A stretch of DNA of 19,245 bases from assembly GCA_034429275.1 (NCBI GenBank), contig DAOUFU010000035.1, positions 1 through 19,245 of the forward strand, given 5' to 3'. Under the pieces are notes generated by a model. The model was given only the letters and a program-made list of their open reading frames with translations, did no database searches and had not been told where the DNA came from. Made by a program: the position numbers and the translations under genes. This stretch comes from DAOUFU01 sp034429275. Lineage in GTDB: Bacteria > Chloroflexota > Anaerolineae > Aggregatilineales > Aggregatilineaceae. Below are positions 1-7,029 of the stretch, piece by piece (position 1 is the first letter of the stretch; the number at the start of each line of letters is the position of its first letter).

Positions 1-155
1 CACCCAGCGCCCTCCATGCCCACGCGCTCTTCTCCCACGGGACCGACACGACCCGCCGCCGCAAGCGCCGCCTGCAGCCGCGCCTGCGCTTCCTCCATCG
101 GGATATCATGCAGATAGATGTCGCGTTCGTCGTCCGGCGTGATCATTGCGCTCAT
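1..155 (-). CDS. MoeA-like molybdopterin biosynthesis protein, N-terminal fragment (gene runs off the window)
   Basis: The reverse strand opens with ATG at 155 and stays open to the window edge, 51 codons. The peptide contains DIYLHDIPMEEAQARL followed by an Ala-rich helix. This resembles the N-terminus of the second MoeA-type protein of Chloroflexi, which in that group often carries an extra C-terminal substrate-binding-like domain; I recall this from the family and cannot see it here. The start overlaps the stop of the upstream moeA by one base (TGATG), so the two are probably translationally coupled and jointly serve molybdenum insertion into molybdopterin. At the extreme edge the expected E-A-L-G-R motif is not in frame: the frame reads M-E-G-A-G, while A-L-G sits in another frame. 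This may be natural divergence, a frameshift or a sequence error. Confidence 0.6.
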   Translation of the reverse strand, partial: MSAMITPDDERDIYLHDIPMEEAQARLQAALAAAGRVGPVGEERVGMEGAG

Positions 156-1390
156 CAGAACAGGACCACCTCTCCCCAGCTTCCTTCACGCAGGCCGGTC
201 GCATCTAGTGGCACTTCGAGCAGCCCATCTGCACCCACCAGGGTAAAGATCAGGTTGCTTTTCCCGAAGATTGGTTCCGCCCACCATTCCCCTTCGCGGC
301 TAACCAGGCGGACCGGCACATGATCTTCCCGCCCTGCAGCAGAAGCGACATTGACCGTCATTCGCGCACGAACCCGTGCCTGTACCGGCATCCTCGTGCC
401 TAACAAATGAGCAATCGCGGGCACTCCAAACAGCATGAAGATCACAAAAGCCGATACCGGGTTGCCCGGCAGTCCGATCACCGGCTTGCCATCCACCACG
501 GCAAGAATCGTGGGCTTGCCGGGGCGCGTGGCAACACCGTGCACCAGAACGCCCGGTCTCCCCAGGCGATCGATTACATCCGCCGTCATGTCCCGCGCGC
601 TAACACTGCTGCCCGCCGTGACCACCAGCATATCGGCGTCGGGCATCGCGGCGGAAAGAGTCTTATACAAGGACTCCGGCTGATCCGGCACAATCTCATG
701 GAGCACCGGTTCCGCACCGGCCTGCACACATAACGCGAAGATTGTACCGCTGTTAATATCGCGCACCTGGCCCGGCTGGCCAATGCGCGTTTCTGGGGTC
801 ACCACCTCATCGCCTGTGGGGAAAATCGCCACGCGGGGCCGCCGCATCACCTTCAGCTCATCGACTACACTCACGGCCAGTAGCGCGCCGATATCTTGTG
901 GCTGGATGCGATGCCCTGCCGGAATGATCATATCGCCCGGTTGAACATCCTCCCCTACCATCAACACATTTTCGCCTACAGCAACCGCGCGGCGAACTTC
1001 GATCTCATCGGCGCTGAATGGTTGAGTATGTTCGATCATCACGACCGCGTCCGCACCATCCGGCACCATACCGCCGGTATGAATCACCGCTGCGGTGCCT
1101 GGCTCCAGGCTGAACGCCGCCGCCTGCCCCATCAGGACTTCGCCCCCAACCCGAAGATAGGCTGGTAGGGTATCAGAGGCTCCAAACGTATCTCGCGCAC
1201 TGACTGCAAAGCCATCGACAGTGGCACGGCGGAATGCGGGAAGTGCTTCCGGGCTGAACACCTCACAGGCGGTCACCCGGCCCAGCGCATCGATCGTCCG
1301 CACTTCCTCGACGTCCGGCCTGTGGCGCGTTTGCTCCAGCCAGACTTTCCGTGCCTGGCCAGGCGGCAGCACATTCAGGAATTCCGGCAT
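155..1390 (-). CDS. moeA: MoeA, molybdopterin molybdenumtransferase
   Basis: MoeA inserts molybdate into adenylylated molybdopterin to form molybdenum cofactor in the cytoplasm. The protein has 411 aa from the chosen ATG, the usual MoeA length. Family motifs are in order: an N-terminal A-L-G-R-V-T segment, FRRATVDGFAV near residue 55, the HTGGMVPDGADAVV stretch near 105, PTGDEV at about 191, TAGSSVSARD at about 258 (the molybdopterin/molybdate-site loop) and GLPGNPVS at about 306. I chose ATG 1390 over an in-frame TTG at 1411 because that TTG lies inside the purine-rich GAGGAAG stretch that would act as ribosome binding site. The gene is followed without a gap by a second MoeA-like gene. Chloroflexi commonly carry two such genes, so this copy may have a specialised role. 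I see no other molybdenum cofactor gene in the window. Confidence 0.9.
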   Translation of the reverse strand: MPEFLNVLPPGQARKVWLEQTRHRPDVEEVRTIDALGRVTACEVFSPEALPAFRRATVDGFAVSARDTFGASDTLPAYLRVGGEVLMGQAAAFSLEPGTAAVIHTGGMVPDGADAVVMIEHTQPFSADEIEVRRAVAVGENVLMVGEDVQPGDMIIPAGHRIQPQDIGALLAVSVVDELKVMRRPRVAIFPTGDEVVTPETRIGQPGQVRDINSGTIFALCVQAGAEPVLHEIVPDQPESLYKTLSAAMPDADMLVVTAGSSVSARDMTADVIDRLGRPGVLVHGVATRPGKPTILAVVDGKPVIGLPGNPVSAFVIFMLFGVPAIAHLLGTRMPVQARVRARMTVNVASAAGREDHVPVRLVSREGEWWAEPIFGKSNLIFTLVGADGLLEVPLDATGLREGSWGEVVLF

Positions 1391-1417
1391 AACTTCTACA
1401 CTCTTCCTCAAAATAAC

Positions 1418-1441
1418 GGTGGCGCTGTTTCCAACGCCACC
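1418..1441 (-). terminator. Hairpin between the TPR gene and moeA, possible weak terminator
   Basis: A 7-bp inverted repeat (GGTGGCG at 1418-1424, CGCCACC at 1435-1441) encloses a 10-nt loop. On the minus strand it is followed by GTTATTTT, a weak T-rich tail, and then by the moeA ribosome binding site. It could attenuate read-through from the TPR gene into moeA. The stem is short and the tail imperfect, so the call is tentative. Confidence 0.4.
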
Positions 1442-1481
1442 CCAGCCGAAAAACCGGCGGTCATCGCCTCCAATGCAGTGA

Positions 1482-2693
1482 TTACAGTGTCGTGACCAGC
1501 AGCCCGATCGAGGCCGCGTTCAGCACCAGAAGCACCAGGATCGCAAACATCAGGAACACGCGCTGACGAGACATCTGGCCCGGTGGCACCGCCTCAATAT
1601 CCGCCGGTATCTGCTGAAAAAGAGCCTGCACACTGGGGCTTGCTGCACTGGCTGTGCTTGCTGCGGATGCCGCACTCGCAGTAACGGAAGACCGCGGTGC
1701 AGCCGCCGAAGATGTCGTGCCAAACGTCACCCCGCTGAACGGAGTGCTCGGCGCAGACGATGGAGTCATCCAATTTGAGGGCGCGCTGGCAGCCACCGGC
1801 GATGGATCGTCATCGAAATCGAAGCTAAACGATTCTTCTTCATCGTCGGCATCGTCTTCAGATGCGCTGTCGAAACTGAACGGACTGCTCACAGGTGTCG
1901 GGACCACAGGTTGAGCCACCGGTTCCCGGTCAAAAGGCGATACACTCGGCACATGAGCAAATGGATCATCATCCGGCTCGTCAAACGGGCTGCTAGCCGA
2001 CCAGGGCGTATCGGCAGGACTGAAATCAGCTGCCGGAGGCAAGTCATCCCAGGGAGCCGGCGGGGCTTCAAACGGCGAGTCACCACCAAACGGGTTATCA
2101 CCAAAACTCTCATTAAGCGACGAATCAGCCCCAGGGTTCAGGTTCAGCCGTTGCATCCACTGATCGTTCTGATCACTGGATACCTCCTCGACAACCTGTC
2201 CCTCATCCTGGAGAGCCATCGGTTTATACCAGTCTGGTACATCATCCTCCGCTTCTTCAGCGCCTCCTGCTGAGGCGTAATCACTGAAGGGAGTATCCCC
2301 AAACGGGGTGGCTGATTCCCTTGCACCTTCAAATGGAGCAGGCCGGTAAGGGTCATACGGCTCAGGCGAAGAACTGCCAAACGGATCATATGAGGATTCG
2401 ATGGTAGGTGCAGGACGCGGTGCAGGCGGTGGTGTCGGCGGCGAGGGCGGCTGACCGGTCAGTTTTGACAGGGCGCTTTTCGCGCGCTCATTATTCGGGT
2501 TGATTGCCAACACGTTTTCCAGGCAGATGATCCGCTCTTCAGTGGTATCGACCAACGCGCTCAGCCCAAGCCATGCCTGCTCATGACGGTCATTGCGCTC
2601 GATGACGGCCAGCAGCTTATCGCGTCCTTCCTGCTTGCGACCTGCTTTCACCGCAGCTATCGCTTCTTGCACTAACGCGTTCAGATCATCCAT
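1482..2693 (-). CDS. Tail-anchored TPR-domain protein with a long disordered, PF-motif-rich linker
   Basis: The 403-aa product has three parts. Residues 1 to about 80 form two TPR-like helical hairpins (repeated A-W-L-G-L-S-A-L and L-A-I-N-P-N-N-E-R-A patterns). Residues about 80-375 are low in complexity, rich in Pro, Ser, Ala and Asp, and predicted disordered. The final 25 residues are a single hydrophobic segment after an Arg-containing stretch (MSRQR), with no hydrophilic tail. That arrangement suggests a tail-anchored inner-membrane protein with the TPR part in the cytoplasm. The linker carries about eleven x-P-F motifs (DPF, NPF, SPF, TPF, APF). The ATG at 2693 has AGG-type purines upstream. 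TPRs mediate protein-protein contacts, but the partner is unknown. The gene is separated from fhs by a strong hairpin and has its own likely promoter. Confidence 0.75.
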   Translation of the reverse strand: MDDLNALVQEAIAAVKAGRKQEGRDKLLAVIERNDRHEQAWLGLSALVDTTEERIICLENVLAINPNNERAKSALSKLTGQPPSPPTPPPAPRPAPTIESSYDPFGSSSPEPYDPYRPAPFEGARESATPFGDTPFSDYASAGGAEEAEDDVPDWYKPMALQDEGQVVEEVSSDQNDQWMQRLNLNPGADSSLNESFGDNPFGGDSPFEAPPAPWDDLPPAADFSPADTPWSASSPFDEPDDDPFAHVPSVSPFDREPVAQPVVPTPVSSPFSFDSASEDDADDEEESFSFDFDDDPSPVAASAPSNWMTPSSAPSTPFSGVTFGTTSSAAAPRSSVTASAASAASTASAASPSVQALFQQIPADIEAVPPGQMSRQRVFLMFAILVLLVLNAASIGLLVTTL

Positions 2694-2728
2694 GCGCGCT
2701 GCCTAGCCTTTCTCTACCCCCAAAAGCT

Positions 2729-2757
2729 CATACACCGGGAACAACTCCCGGTGTATG
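2729..2757 (-). terminator. Strong 12-bp hairpin downstream of fhs
   Basis: A perfect 12-bp inverted repeat (arms 2729-2740 and 2746-2757, loop ACAAC) lies 60 nt past the fhs stop. On the minus strand the stem is followed within a few bases by CTTTTG, so it can act as an intrinsic terminator, though the U-tract is only four bases. It also lies immediately downstream of a TATAGT box, so it may instead form a stem at the 5' end of the TPR mRNA. Confidence 0.6.
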
Positions 2758-2758
2758 T

Positions 2759-2764
2759 ACTATA
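2759..2764 (-). promoter_or_regulatory. Extended -10 box of the TPR gene
   Basis: The minus strand reads TGGTATAGT, an extended -10 element (TGnTATAGT), about 70 nt upstream of the TPR gene ATG. No good -35 hexamer is found 16-18 bp upstream, as is usual for extended -10 promoters. The predicted start (about 2752) falls inside the first arm of the hairpin at 2729-2757. Confidence 0.4.
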
Positions 2765-2816
2765 CCACAATGCCGACTGGCGTGAGTATTCGCCTTTCCC
2801 TCGTGAACTGATAGTT

Positions 2817-4583
2817 CTACGACAGTCCCACGATGTTGCCGTCGTCGTCAATATCAATCCCCATGAACGCCGGAGTAGTCGGCAAACCTGGCATCGTGCT
2901 CATCGTGCCCAGCAGAGGGTAGACAAACCCTGCCCCCACACTGGCACGCACCTCGCGTACCGGTACGGTGAAACCGGTGGGCACACCCTTCAGGTTCGGA
3001 TCGTGGCTCAGGCTGAGATGGGTTTTGGCCATACATACCGGAAGCTGCCCATAGCCCACCCGCTCATAATATTCGATCTGGCTGTTAGCCAGGTCAGAAT
3101 ACTCGACTCCATCGGCCCCATAGATTTCGCGAGCTACGGTCTCGATCTTCTGCTTGATCGGCATCTCCAACGGGTAAAGGAACCTGAACTCGCTCGGCTT
3201 TTCGCAGGCCGCCGTGACCGCCTCGGCCAGTTCCAGCGCGCCCTCACCACCGCGCGCCCAATGATTGCTCATCACCGCCGCTTCTGCCCCGGCCTGCTCA
3301 GCCACGCGCTTCACCAGCGCAATTTCCGCCTCTGTATCAGTCGAGAATCGGTTAACGGCAACCACCACCGGGACACCAAACTTGCGTGCGATCGAGATAT
3401 GCTTGGCCAGGTTACCGCTGCCCGCTTCCAGCAGGGCGAGATTCTCGCTGGTATAGGCTGGATCAAGCTTTGCGCCCGGCGTGACAGCCGGACCACCCCC
3501 ATGCATCTTAAGGGCACGGATCGTCGCTACAAGCACCACCACATTGGGCACCAGGCCAGAATAGCGACATTTGATGTTGAAGAACTTCTCCATGCCGATA
3601 TCGGCTCCAAAGCCGCTCTCGGTCACCACGTAATCGCCCAGGCGCAGCGCGATCTGGTCGGCCAAAATACTGCTGTTCCCATGCGCGATATTGGCGAAAG
3701 GCCCGGCGTGGACAAAAGTGGGCTGCCCTTCGAGAGTCTGCATCAGGTTAGGCATCAGGGTGTCGCGTAGCAGAACGGTTACAGCTCCGGCTACACCCAG
3801 GTCCTCCAGAGTGACCGGCTGACCGGCGCGGGTGCGCCCGATCACGACACGCCCCACGCGTGCGCGCAGGTCCTTAAGGCCGGTCGTTAGCGCCAGGATC
3901 GCCATCAGTTCACTGGCCACGCTGATGTCATACCCCGTCCGGCGCGGGAAGATCGGGCTGGGAGAGCCATCTTGCAGCGTATCATCCTCCAGCCCAATTT
4001 GAACCGACCGCAGCGAACGGTCGCACACATCCACCACGCGGTTCCAGGTGATGGAGTCCGGGGCAATGTCCAGCCGGCGCAGACCGCGCTTGGCCAACCC
4101 GGCATCCGACTGGCGGCTCTCGTGATACATCCGCGTATCGATGGCCGCGGCAACCAGGTTGTGCGCCACACTGATCGCGTGAATGTCCCCAGTTAGATGC
4201 AGGTTAAACTCCTCCATGGGGATCACCTGGCTGTAGCCACCTCCGGCAGCGCCACCCTTGATCCCAAATGTTGGCCCCATGCTGGGCTGACGAATACACA
4301 ATACGGCGTTGTGCCCCAAACGCCCCAATGCCTGGGTCAGACCAACCGAAGTGGTTGTTTTGCCTTCGCCCAACGGCGTCGGAGTGATGGCGGTCACGTC
4401 AATGTACTTTCCCTGGGGACGATCTTGGAAGTCTTGGAGAACCGAAAGGTGTACTTTAGCTTTATATTTTCCATAAAGATCAAGGTCATCTTGGCGCAGT
4501 CCGAGCTTGGCGGCAATCTCAAGAATGGGCCGCACTTCGGCAGCCTGGGCGATAGCCAGATCACTGGGCACACTAGACGTCAT
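2817..4583 (-). CDS. fhs: Formate-tetrahydrofolate ligase (formyl-THF synthetase)
   Basis: Fhs makes 10-formyl-tetrahydrofolate from formate, THF and ATP, feeding one-carbon units to purine synthesis or the methyl branch of acetogenic metabolism. The protein has 588 aa, slightly longer than the usual 555-560. The ATP-binding loop TPTPLGEGKT is at residues 67-76, followed by the family block RQPSMGPTFGIKGGAAGGGY, FNLHLTGDIHAI and a C-terminal MPGLPTTPAF. I chose ATG 4583 over the in-frame ATG at 4604 because GGAG sits 8 nt before it, while the upstream ATG has no ribosome binding site. The gene appears monocistronic, with its own promoter region and a hairpin after the stop. No other folate or Wood-Ljungdahl gene is present, so the metabolic role cannot be decided here. 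Confidence 0.95.
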   Translation of the reverse strand: MTSSVPSDLAIAQAAEVRPILEIAAKLGLRQDDLDLYGKYKAKVHLSVLQDFQDRPQGKYIDVTAITPTPLGEGKTTTSVGLTQALGRLGHNAVLCIRQPSMGPTFGIKGGAAGGGYSQVIPMEEFNLHLTGDIHAISVAHNLVAAAIDTRMYHESRQSDAGLAKRGLRRLDIAPDSITWNRVVDVCDRSLRSVQIGLEDDTLQDGSPSPIFPRRTGYDISVASELMAILALTTGLKDLRARVGRVVIGRTRAGQPVTLEDLGVAGAVTVLLRDTLMPNLMQTLEGQPTFVHAGPFANIAHGNSSILADQIALRLGDYVVTESGFGADIGMEKFFNIKCRYSGLVPNVVVLVATIRALKMHGGGPAVTPGAKLDPAYTSENLALLEAGSGNLAKHISIARKFGVPVVVAVNRFSTDTEAEIALVKRVAEQAGAEAAVMSNHWARGGEGALELAEAVTAACEKPSEFRFLYPLEMPIKQKIETVAREIYGADGVEYSDLANSQIEYYERVGYGQLPVCMAKTHLSLSHDPNLKGVPTGFTVPVREVRASVGAGFVYPLLGTMSTMPGLPTTPAFMGIDIDDDGNIVGLS

Positions 4584-4630
4584 GCGATTCGCTCCATACC
4601 TCATTTTTAGATAAAAAGCGCGCGGTTCGC

Positions 4631-4682
4631 ATTATAGGCTCTTGCGGTGCGAGCGCGCTGCCAAATAGTGTCGATTATATCA
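4631..4682 (-). promoter_or_regulatory. fhs promoter region with two exact TATAAT boxes
   Basis: On the minus strand upstream of fhs there is TGATATAAT (4674-4682), an extended -10 with a consensus hexamer, and a second TATAAT at 4631-4636. Neither has a convincing -35 at 17 bp. The two boxes are 43 bp apart, so there may be two starts, giving leaders of roughly 40 and 80 nt. Confidence 0.45.
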
Positions 4683-4718
4683 TCACCGTGCGAGCACGCA
4701 GACCTCCCCCCAAAAACA

Positions 4719-4754
4719 CATCGCGCTCACCCGGTGAGCCGAATGAGCGCGGTG
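4719..4754 (-). terminator. Terminator of the pseudo-receiver/roadblock gene
   Basis: The inverted repeat CGCGCTCA (4722-4729) / TGAGCGCG (4744-4751) extends by two more pairs at the outer ends after one mismatch. On the minus strand it is followed by ATGTGTTTTTGG, giving a five-T tail. The loop contains a smaller competing palindrome (GCTCAC/GTGAGC). It lies 30-65 nt after the stop of the gene ending at 4784. Confidence 0.55.
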
Positions 4755-4783
4755 ATTTTGAAGACTGGTACGCGCGCGTCTGC

Positions 4784-6016
4784 CTACTTCAAATCGTCGA
4801 GAATGCCCATATCAAACGCTTCATCGTAGCCCACACGTTCGCTGTTCTCCGCAGACAGCGACTCTGCCAGATCCTCTAATGCATCGGGATCGAACATGCT
4901 GTCGGCCAGGGACTCATCAACCGCCTGCCCGAACAGCTTTTCCGGGTCAAAGTGCCGCACAGGTTCCATTGTGGGCCCAGATGGAGTCGCAGGCGCAGCA
5001 TCGAACATCGCCTCAAGACCCGCTGTTTCGCGATCCTGAGCCGGCGCACGGTCCGATTTTTTGGTTGGCGCGGGAGTCGATTTTGCCCTGGCAGGTGGCG
5101 TTGACTTGGAAGCCGCCGCCTTGGGGGCCCCTGCCTTAGGCGCAGCCGCTTTGGGCGGCTGGGCGACCGGTGGCAACGGTTCTGGTGCCTTGACCTGGTA
5201 CGCTGCTTCCCCAATCATGTCAATCATCTGATCAACCGCGCGACGGCCAAAATGGTTGACTGCGCCAAATGCTCCCCGGTTCGAGCCTTCAAATACCAGG
5301 CCCATGAAGTAATGCACGCCTAGCGCCAGACCGAAAACATCGAGGCGTTCGCCGTCGTAGTACACCATCGACCAGGCGTCACCGCCAACAAGTGGACTCA
5401 CTTCCACCGCACGCGCGAACAAAGGCCCCATGATCACCGCCAGTTTCTCGCGATCAATATAGCCGGTCGCGCCTTCGTCCACTAATATCCTTCCGTTTCG
5501 ATCCGCCAGGATAATGCCCATTGCGCCCACATCGCGCATCAGGGGACCAATGAGCGCTCGCAGCGCATCCACATTGATGGCAGGCACCGGTCCCAGGTCC
5601 AGGCCGCTTTCGACGACCCGCGTTTCCTGTTCTACGGCTGCCTCACCATCCAGCGCCACGCGCACCCCGCGCAAGAATTCCTCCCCAACCGGGCGCATAT
5701 AATACTGGAAAGGCACATCCTTCAGCGCCTCTTTGTCCAGCCGTGGATCATGCTCATCCGCCAGGACAATCACCGCTGTTCGTAACGAGTCATGGTTGAC
5801 TCGGGTCGCCAGTTCAATGCCGTTCATGTCTTCAGCCAACTGATAAGTTGTGACGACAAGATCGACTTGGGAGGTCTGCACTTCGTAAAGCACATCCTCT
5901 GCGGTGGGCATTTCGACCAGGATGTACTGGCGGTTGAGCAGAGACAACGCGCCACGCATTATCCGCGCGACTTCGTAGGAGGGGTCTACCGCTACAATAC
6001 GAGGGATAGAAGACAT
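4784..6016 (-). CDS. Degenerate receiver domain fused to a roadblock/LC7 domain
   Basis: The 410-aa protein starts with a CheY-like fold at residues 4-122. The phosphoacceptor Asp of beta-3 is replaced by Thr (D-L-V-V-T-T, T57), the conserved Lys is Arg (Y-Y-M-R-P-V, R108), and only one of the two acidic N-terminal residues is kept (V-D-P-S, D11). It should therefore not be phosphorylated in the usual way. Residues about 148-275 match a roadblock/LC7 (MglB-like) domain: I-I-L-A-D-R-N-G-R-I-L, a central helix, and G-L-A-L-G-V-H-Y. A Pro/Ala/Lys linker (280-335) and an acidic tail to 410 follow. Roadblock proteins dimerise and regulate Ras-like GTPases. The gene is divergent from a lone roadblock gene, and a candidate GTPase lies at 9018. 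ATG 6016 is preceded by GGGGAGCAGG. The partner is inference. Confidence 0.75.
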   Translation of the reverse strand: MSSIPRIVAVDPSYEVARIMRGALSLLNRQYILVEMPTAEDVLYEVQTSQVDLVVTTYQLAEDMNGIELATRVNHDSLRTAVIVLADEHDPRLDKEALKDVPFQYYMRPVGEEFLRGVRVALDGEAAVEQETRVVESGLDLGPVPAINVDALRALIGPLMRDVGAMGIILADRNGRILVDEGATGYIDREKLAVIMGPLFARAVEVSPLVGGDAWSMVYYDGERLDVFGLALGVHYFMGLVFEGSNRGAFGAVNHFGRRAVDQMIDMIGEAAYQVKAPEPLPPVAQPPKAAAPKAGAPKAAASKSTPPARAKSTPAPTKKSDRAPAQDRETAGLEAMFDAAPATPSGPTMEPVRHFDPEKLFGQAVDESLADSMFDPDALEDLAESLSAENSERVGYDEAFDMGILDDLK

Positions 6017-6067
6017 GGTTTTACTACCTGCTCCCCATCAACGCCAACATGGTCAGCAAACAACACC

Positions 6068-6108
6068 ATTATAACCGTTTTGGCTCCGCTTGAGAATTAA
6101 CCTCAAGC
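6068..6108 (-). promoter_or_regulatory. Promoter and inverted repeat upstream of the pseudo-receiver gene
   Basis: The minus strand has an exact TATAAT at 6068-6073, about 50 nt before the ATG. The -35 position 17 bp upstream (6091-6096) reads TTCTCA, a poor match. It lies inside a perfect 7-bp inverted repeat, GCTTGAG (6088-6094) and CTCAAGC (6102-6108), with a 7-nt AT-rich spacer. The placement would suit an operator, but no regulator is identified. Confidence 0.4.
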
Positions 6109-6257
6109 CTCTTCTAGCGTTTTGCTTTCTCCATTTAGTTCCCGTTCATGCGTGCCCGCAACAAAAGCCGCTGCCCGCACTGGCCACTCCCTAGGCATCC
6201 TATTATTGTTATGTCGACAGGCCCCCAAACATTATGATAGTATAAAGAAGACTTCTG

Positions 6258-6286
6258 TTGACTCCAGCCTGTGCTTATGCTATCAT
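6258..6286 (+). promoter_or_regulatory. Sigma70-type promoter of the roadblock gene
   Basis: TTGACT (6258-6263), a 17-bp spacer, then TATCAT (6281-6286), preceded by TGC so that an extended -10 is also present. This is the best plus-strand promoter in the 445-bp region between the two divergent roadblock genes. Transcription should start near 6293, leaving an untranslated leader of about 170 nt. The rest of the intergenic region (6109-6257) shows no gene; it contains AT-rich stretches only. Confidence 0.65.
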
Positions 6287-6292
6287 CCAAGC

Positions 6293-6461
6293 GTCAAATC
6301 CAGGTGAGACTCCACCGGTAATCGGCTGTTCGCATCAGATACAACACCATCGGGCCAGTTTTGCGACAGAGTCGCGACACAGTGTTGTTGTTCATCACAT
6401 AGTATAAGCATAGCACACTTGATACTTGCCAATCCCTTTGATGGGAAAGGAGTACGATCCT
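6293..6461 (+). other. Long 5' leader with nested hairpin before the roadblock gene
   Basis: The leader contains a nested inverted repeat: outer arms ACAACAC (6341-6347) and GTGTTGT (6382-6388), inner arms GCGAC (6363-6367) and GTCGC (6371-6375) with a 3-nt loop. I do not recognise a known riboswitch consensus in it. No open reading frame with a ribosome binding site is apparent in the leader. Confidence 0.35.
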
Positions 6462-6833
6462 ATGGCAAAATCGCGGACCGAATTGATGGTTGATCGCCTG
6501 CGCGATCTGCAGGCGGGGACTCCGGATATCGAGGCTTCGGCGATGGTGAGTGTGGACGGCCTGATCATGGCTTCATCGCTGCCTGCTGGAGTCGAAGAGG
6601 ATCGGGTCTCGGCCATGTCCGCCGCTATGCTGTCGCTTGGTGAGCGCATCGCGAGCGAACTAGGACGTGGCGTGCTCGATCAGGTCTACATTCGTGGCAA
6701 CAATGGGTTCGTGATCCTGATGTCTGTCGGCGAAGAGGCTGTCCTGACAGCCCTGGTCCGCGAGAGTGCCAAGTTGGGCTTGATCTTCCTTGACATGAAG
6801 CGTGCTGCTAACGATCTTGAAAACCTTGTGTGA
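6462..6833 (+). CDS. Roadblock/LC7 domain protein (MglB-like)
   Basis: The 123-aa protein is a single roadblock/LC7 domain: an N-terminal helix (R-T-E-L-M-V-D-R-L-R-D-L), then I-E-A-S-A-M-V-S-V-D-G-L-I-M-A-S, the helix S-A-M-S-A-A-M-L-S-L-G-E-R-I, a strand pair F-V-I-L-M-S-V-G / V-L-T-A-L-V-R, and a C-terminal helix. Such domains form homodimers that act as GTPase-activating or scaffold partners of bacterial Ras-like GTPases. I chose ATG 6462 because AAGGAG (6447-6452) lies 9 nt before it; an upstream in-frame start at 6426 has no such site. It lies back to back with the roadblock fusion gene and about 2.2 kb from a COG2229-type GTPase, a plausible but unproven partner. Confidence 0.88.
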   Translation: MAKSRTELMVDRLRDLQAGTPDIEASAMVSVDGLIMASSLPAGVEEDRVSAMSAAMLSLGERIASELGRGVLDQVYIRGNNGFVILMSVGEEAVLTALVRESAKLGLIFLDMKRAANDLENLV

Positions 6834-6889
6834 TCCCATTGCGCGGCTGGACCGCGCGCATCCGCCAGGATGCAACCGCAAACACTCGC

Positions 6890-6923
6890 CGGGGAGCATG
6901 GCTGTCATCGCCTAAGCTCCCCG
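6890..6923 (+). terminator. Hairpin between the roadblock gene and pyrG
   Basis: CGGGGAGC (6890-6897) pairs perfectly with GCTCCCCG (6916-6923), and the loop can pair further (ATG with CAT). It is followed by TCTCTTTGTTC, a modest T-rich tail. A smaller GC hairpin (GCGCGG/CCGCGC) lies at 6841-6857. Together they probably end or reduce transcription from the roadblock gene ahead of pyrG. I did not find a convincing pyrG promoter in 6924-7029. Confidence 0.45.
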
Positions 6924-7029
6924 TCTCTTTGTTCAGGGAGTTGATCGCGCCCCTCGGTGACTATGTGTGCCTGACCGTTGCTTGCGTTTGCGCCATCAGT
7001 GCGCCCATTACATATCAGGAACAGACTGT

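Noticed and set aside
2751..3770. 339-codon plus-strand open frame opposite fhs
   Set aside because: It is fully antisense to the well-supported fhs gene, the protein is rich in His and Arg with no recognisable motif, and it is the usual shadow frame of a GC-biased gene.
6293..6461. Known riboswitch (cobalamin, FMN, cyclic-di-GMP, ZTP or fluoride type) in the roadblock leader
   Set aside because: Short GGTG/CACC and CCG/CGG pairings suggested one, but none of the conserved core sequences of these classes could be found by eye.
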